From Escarpia spicata (taxonomy: Eukaryota; Annelida; Polychaeta; Sabellida; Siboglinidae), in the NCBI GenBank assembly GCA_963995525.1, contig OZ023214.1:44888842-44952841 (forward strand): 64,000 nt of DNA, given 5' to 3'. Positions 59,760 to 64,000 of the stretch are shown here, in pieces. The translations under genes were made by a program, and so were the position numbers. The notes beneath the pieces are model-generated. The model was not told the DNA's origin, did no database searches, and saw only the letters and a list, made by a program, of their open reading frames with translations. Position 1 is the first letter of the stretch, and the number at the start of each line of letters is the position of its first letter.

Positions 59760-60985
59760 AAAGTCGCTACAGAATTTGTAAAAGCTGGGATGTGTTAATA
59801 AGAAATGTGTTGCTAACCTCCGAAAAATAGACGATGCCTTGCATGGCCAGCAGACACAATAAACAGATATATAAATATATATATATATAATATGATATAT
59901 AATTATTACAACCATAGCAGGTCTGCCACATGTAGATAGAGAATAAAACGAACTATGATTACAGCCTTTCATTGCAGCCTTTTGTGCATAGGTACACATG
60001 TAGCAAGCTTGCGCCTACCAATAGAACAAGACAGATTCGTGTAACGCACATACAATTGGAATACACCGACGCACACCATACATCAGTACAGCTTATAGTG
60101 CTGATACAGCATCATGCCATAACTGATACAGTGTGCACACTTTGTGAGGTATTACATATACACTTGTTAATTTCTACTTGCAGCCTGTACATGTACGCAA
60201 ACATCGCCAACCGACATCGCACCAGTCAAAACACCTCATACGAGTTGGGTAGAAAAATAGTCACTCAAATGAAAATCATTTCGAAAAGATAAGTCAGCAT
60301 CCGACAATACATAATTGTCTGTTTTCGTAAAGTCATCTACAAAGAAACCATACTAAATTTATAGTTAGCGCTTTTTTATTATAAAGTATTAATAGTTCAA
60401 TCTTGTATTGTAGTCCAACAGTTCAATGACTCATTTCAGCACCATAATGAGATCTGAGTAGCTGCCACAAAAACACCCACAGGAAAATAGTTATCACAAC
60501 ATACAGCAGGGTCTAGTTGTAGTATGGTACGCACACCGGCTACTTTTAGTACAGCTACAAAATTACAAAATACCACGTTGAGCAAAACATGTTCTGCACA
60601 GGTACCACAATTAGTTGCCTGGCGTGGTGTAACATCAATGATTGATAATTAACTATTCTTCTTTCTTTGTCCGTCTGCAACAGAAGAACACATCATAAGA
60701 AATTAATGCCGCAAATATACAGGCTCTATATAAGATTTGGGAATCATAAGGGGTGATTCAGAATTGTTGACATTTCTTTATTCGTACATAGAATATGAAA
60801 GAGTGCAGGCCTGAGTAGTAATTATAAAAATTATGGTCACATGTGAATTGCGTAACCATTGTAATTGAAAATAAAAGCTTGTAAACATTATAATGATGTC
60901 CTTTGCATATCGCATATCGTAACACCATTTAATACCTACCGGTATATGTGACTTTCATCTAAAATATAATCGGCATTTTAAAATA
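59760..60985. other. Stretch without a recognisable gene
   Basis: An (AT)n tract lies at 59872-59902. The 3' UTR of the minus-strand acyltransferase gene may extend into the right end (TTTATT, minus-strand AATAAA, at about 60776). Nothing else is supported. Confidence 0.4.
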
Positions 60986-61179
60986 CTAATTCACCGGGGA
61001 AGAAGGGGTCTGAGAATAAGTACGGTTAATGAATCGATAATGTGTATTTTCAACTGGCCCTTGTACAACCGAATAACAATTACGACATGGAAGAACACAC
61101 ATGTCCATTTTACAATTGACAGAAAGTGATCTTCAACTGACCACTGTCCAAGAGAACCAGGAGGAAGAACACACACAAC

Positions 61180-61320
61180 TTACAGAGGATCATATTCAAC
61201 TGGGCCTTGTACTTGTCCATTCTCTTCCCGTTTGGACTTCTTCATCTTCATTAACTGTGGGTAGATGATCAACCAGGTTGCTAGAATCACGTGTAGTATG
61301 AAGTAGACAGTCCTGTACAC
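61180..61320 (-). CDS. MBOAT lysophospholipid acyltransferase, terminal exon (LPCAT3/MBOAT5-like)
   Basis: The acceptor CTGTTGCAG (61321-61329) is followed in phase 0 by VYRTVYFILHVILATWLIIY, PQLMKMKKSKREENGQVQGP, VEYDPL and TAA. It supplies the last membrane span and a lysine-rich cytoplasmic tail, as at the C-terminus of LPCAT3-type MBOAT enzymes. These reacylate lysophosphatidylcholine and related lipids in the ER. The phase and content continue directly from the exon at 63530-63688. The 3' UTR follows toward 60.8 kb. The catalytic His/Asn region lies outside the window, so enzyme activity cannot be judged here. Confidence 0.72.
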   Translation of the reverse strand: MYRTVYFILHVILATWLIIYPQLMKMKKSKREENGQVQGPVEYDPL

Positions 61321-61349
61321 CTGCAACAGACGAGATACAATCATCAGCA

Positions 61350-61682
61350 GTTTATTTCTTGGAAAGTCCTATCAGGACTGCAAGAAGTTTATTTCTTGGA
61401 AAGTCCTATCAGGACTGCAAGAAGTTTATTTCTTGGAAAGTCCTATCAGGACTGCAAGAAGTTTATTTCTTGGAAAGTCCTATCAGGACTGCAAGAAGTT
61501 TATTTCTTGGAAAGTCCTATCAGGACTGCAAGAAGTTTATTTCTTGGAAAGTCCTATCAGGACTGCAAGAAGTTTATTTCTTGGAAAGTCCTATCAGGAC
61601 TGCAAGAAGTTTATTTCTTGGAAAGTCCTATCAGGACTGCAAGAAGTTTATTTCTTGGAAAGTCCTATCAGGACTGCAAGAA
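61350..61682. repeat. 37-bp minisatellite, nine identical units
   Basis: The unit starts GTTTATTTCTTGGAAAGTCC and ends GGACTGCAAGAA; nine copies look identical. Each carries a perfect hairpin AGTCCT-ATC-AGGACT. It lies about 30 bases upstream of the terminal exon of the minus-strand acyltransferase-like gene, within its last intron. The 37-bp period gives three overlapping repeat frames on the plus strand, which I consider artefacts. Confidence 0.97.
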
Positions 61683-61689
61683 GCCACTA

Positions 61690-63110
61690 GCAAAAGACCC
61701 ACTTGTGCATTAGTTATACATCCTATTATAGTTTCTGATAGAACAGGTCATGTACATCTCAGAACAGCCCCAATGTCTGGGTATTAATGACTGAGAATTA
61801 TTGAATATCACTGTGCTTATTGTTGACACATATTTAGATGACGTTCTTGTGGATATGTGCACACATTGGCCTGGCACACATTGATAACACAGTTTTCAAC
61901 TTATGCTGGTATCTGTATAAAACATATGTATTGCTAAAGCAAATTTGTTTGCCAAAATGTAGTTTGAAAACATTAAAGTATTCCACCAGTTGATCAATAA
62001 AAAAGTCTCATCTAGACAAACTTTTGTTATACTGCAAAACAACAATACACACCATGTGATAGCAGCTTCGCTATTTCATCAGCAAAAACTGAACAGTAAT
62101 ACTAAGATAGCTTCTTTTGTGCCATGATCTTCAGAAAACAAGTTCAACTGCTGTTCAAGACAAAAGGGTTTGTCAATCCCATAATCTGACTATATCAAAG
62201 AAATCACTCTGTCAGCATCAGAAAGTGACAGGCTTTGTTTAAAATGGGCATAACTTTATTATTTCTCAATCAATTTTTAAATGTGATATACCATTAGAAA
62301 GCTGATAAAATAAGCTATGAGTTATATTGACAAATTAGTTGTTTGATAACATTTATTGTACGTGACATATGGCAAAACATTTTCCAACAAATTCAAATTT
62401 GTGTTACTTTTCAACACATTTTCTCCATGAAGGAGGCAACATCTTAATGAGCAAGCTAATTTTATTTTATACACCATTCTCCCCTGAAAACAGTGGTATA
62501 AAACTTGTTCATGTATCCTGGATAATTATCTCATTATGTACAATTCTGTAGAAACACCCCTATCGAAAGAACAGAACAGCAGCGTGTGGCATCAGATAGC
62601 GGATTTATGCAAATTTGTTTAATATCTTCTCTCAACGATATCTATTTCTGTTTCGTTTCTGATAACAAATAAACCAACAAACTAAAGTAACGAATTTGGT
62701 AAACATTTCGAGTAAATTTATTTGTGAAGCAGTTACCATCGTTGAAAGTAACATGAAGTTTGATGCCGAAAATGCACCATGGCGCGAAGTGGGCAAAAAT
62801 AGGTTCACTCTAATTAAAATCCTTCAAAGTACATTTTCACGAATAAAAATCGGACCAATTAGCATGCCCGTGCATATTATGTCGTCTATCTGCTTGTCTG
62901 CCTCCTTGTTATCACCAGTATGAAGTAAATTAGCAGAGTTATCCTTCAAAAATGTTCGAAATTTTATGATGTTTCCGACTTGTCCGCCATCTTTGGTTTC
63001 GATTTACATAGGGGTAGCCGACTTCTACGTTGAATAACCAGTGAACGGCGCTGATTTGGTGATTCCTACATGTTTCCCAATGACAACAAGATGCTGACGT
63101 TATGTAGTTA
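61690..63110 (-). other. Last intron of the acyltransferase-like gene
   Basis: The 2.2-kb intron between 63529 and 61321 holds the 37-bp array, a LINE remnant at 63115-63210, and otherwise AT-rich sequence in which I see nothing. Confidence 0.6.
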
Positions 63111-63114
63111 CAGT

Positions 63115-63210
63115 TATATGGAATGCATTGCCTGACAAACTGCGAATGATCACATATATAGACGCTTTCAAAGCATGCGTCAAAACGCATTATTTTAAAC
63201 TCGCTTTAAA
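63115..63210 (+). pseudogene. LINE RT C-terminal remnant
   Basis: A plus-strand frame reads IWNALPDKLRMITYIDAFKA then CVKTHYFKLALNV and stop. 'WN.LP..LR......FK..LKT..F' is the standard C-terminal signature of many LINE reverse transcriptases. Only this end remains, antisense within the acyltransferase intron. Confidence 0.7.
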
Positions 63211-63529
63211 TGTCTAATAATGTTATAATCCCACTCAATGCATAATCTACTTTAACCGAGTTTTAATTTGATTTACAACTTTACTATCCAATAGTCTCAC
63301 TTTTTTTTACAAGTATGCAGTCTCATTTTTATTACACAAGCCATAACATTTTCTTAATGATGCTATATCTAAAGTTTTTTCAGGCTGCATTTACTTTTAC
63401 ATCACTAAGACTTGTATATGTACATGTATATTTTTATATCATAGTGACACTGTACACACTATTGAACATCATACTTGTACTCTGAAAACAATGTTTATTT
63501 TAAATAAAGTGCATTTTATTATTACTTAC

Positions 63530-63688
63530 ATGCCAGTACTTGTCAAACGTAAAGAGACAGAAGGCTACTAGAGCGTAGCCGAGCATAAAGTGTGTGTAGA
63601 CTTTCTTCACGGTCCACAGCAGTACGCGCCCGACAATGTTGCTGCGCAGCGCGCGTATCAGTGATGTATCTGCCAACAGTGGCCCCGC
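63530..63688 (-). CDS. MBOAT lysophospholipid acyltransferase, penultimate exon (LPCAT3/MBOAT5-like)
   Basis: The exon lies between GTGCCACCAG and CAT|GTAAGT, both phase 0, 53 codons. It encodes AGPLLADTSLIRALRSNIVG, RVLLWTVKKVYTHFMLGYAL and VAFCLFTFDKYWH: an amphipathic lead and a membrane span ending 'FCLF.FDK'. This, with the next exon's YRTVYF..H, resembles the C-terminal part of LPCAT3 (MBOAT5). Family assignment is by recollection of that pattern, not by a search. MBOAT1/2-type enzymes are the alternatives. Upstream exons lie beyond 64000. Confidence 0.72.
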
Positions 63689-64000
63689 CTGGTGGCACAG
63701 AGAAACAACATCAGCATGTACTGATGAAATAGGATGTGTGGCTGAGTATACCTGGATGTTTACTTGAAGTGTGCACTTAGTTGAGTGTCTTGCATATGAC
63801 ATACAGTAGATAAACTGTGGAACCGTTATACTAAGATAAAGATATTATACTAAGATAAAGATATTATTAAGAAAATCCATCATTAAACAGAATTCATTGT
63901 TAATTTAAGGACATTTTTCAAAATTCAAAAATCTATTGTCATAACTGAGGACATTCATTTACCTATTTGTACAGAGGGTATTAATTCTCCGACCCCCCTC

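Noticed and set aside
61359..61787. Three overlapping repeat proteins
   Set aside because: The 37-bp period cycles through all frames; the array is intronic.

Overview
This window looks like nuclear DNA of an animal, most likely a marine invertebrate; a lophotrochozoan would fit, but I cannot fix the phylum. The evidence is GT-AG introns, exons of animal membrane-protein genes, CR1-like LINEs with an ORF1 esterase domain, a THAP9/P-type transposase relic, tRNA-derived SINEs, Helitrons, long dinucleotide and tetranucleotide arrays, and one 200-N assembly gap (29583-29782). There is no bacterial operon structure. Host coding density is very low and most of the sequence is repeats.

Region 1 (1-26.3 kb). 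The main object is a large imperfect palindrome. Its left arm runs about 4.3-11.7 kb and its right arm about 12.0-17.9 kb, with a spacer of roughly 0.3 kb. Parts of the left arm are also tandemly repeated (3.7-5.0 kb resembles 9.0-10.4 kb; 7.7-8.7 kb resembles 10.7-12.0 kb), and further pieces recur at 22.4-23.7 kb. The arms carry copies of a small gene that I do not recognise. It encodes a predicted secreted 124-residue protein: one copy is intact (5032-5406, minus), one is split by a short inverted-repeat transposon (15471-16313, plus), and two are fragments. A P-element-type transposon relic (18.5-21.7 kb), Helitron-like elements (2.2-2.8, 24.1 and 25.7-26.3 kb), SINEs and microsatellites fill the rest.

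Region 2 (26-43 kb). This part is retroelement-dominated. It holds a near-complete CR1-like LINE (34.9-38.3 kb, minus), several truncated relatives, a Gypsy-type gag start cut by a LINE, a 22-bp minisatellite, a hAT-like MITE, and a possible host exon with six cysteines (42727-42972, minus).

Region 3 (43-56 kb). A 57-bp minisatellite of about 32 units is followed by the last two coding exons of a single-pass membrane protein (46629-46776 and 48339-48552, plus), whose splice phases match. After these come two LINEs placed 5' end to 5' end and two deleted copies of another LINE family.

Region 4 (56-64 kb). This contains possible small terminal exons at 57.7 and 59.6 kb and the last two exons of a minus-strand MBOAT-family gene resembling lysophospholipid acyltransferase 5/LPCAT3 (63530-63688 and 61180-61320). 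Its intron carries a 37-bp hairpin minisatellite.

The host genes seen here do not form a pathway. The layout reflects duplication and transposition around a few gene ends.
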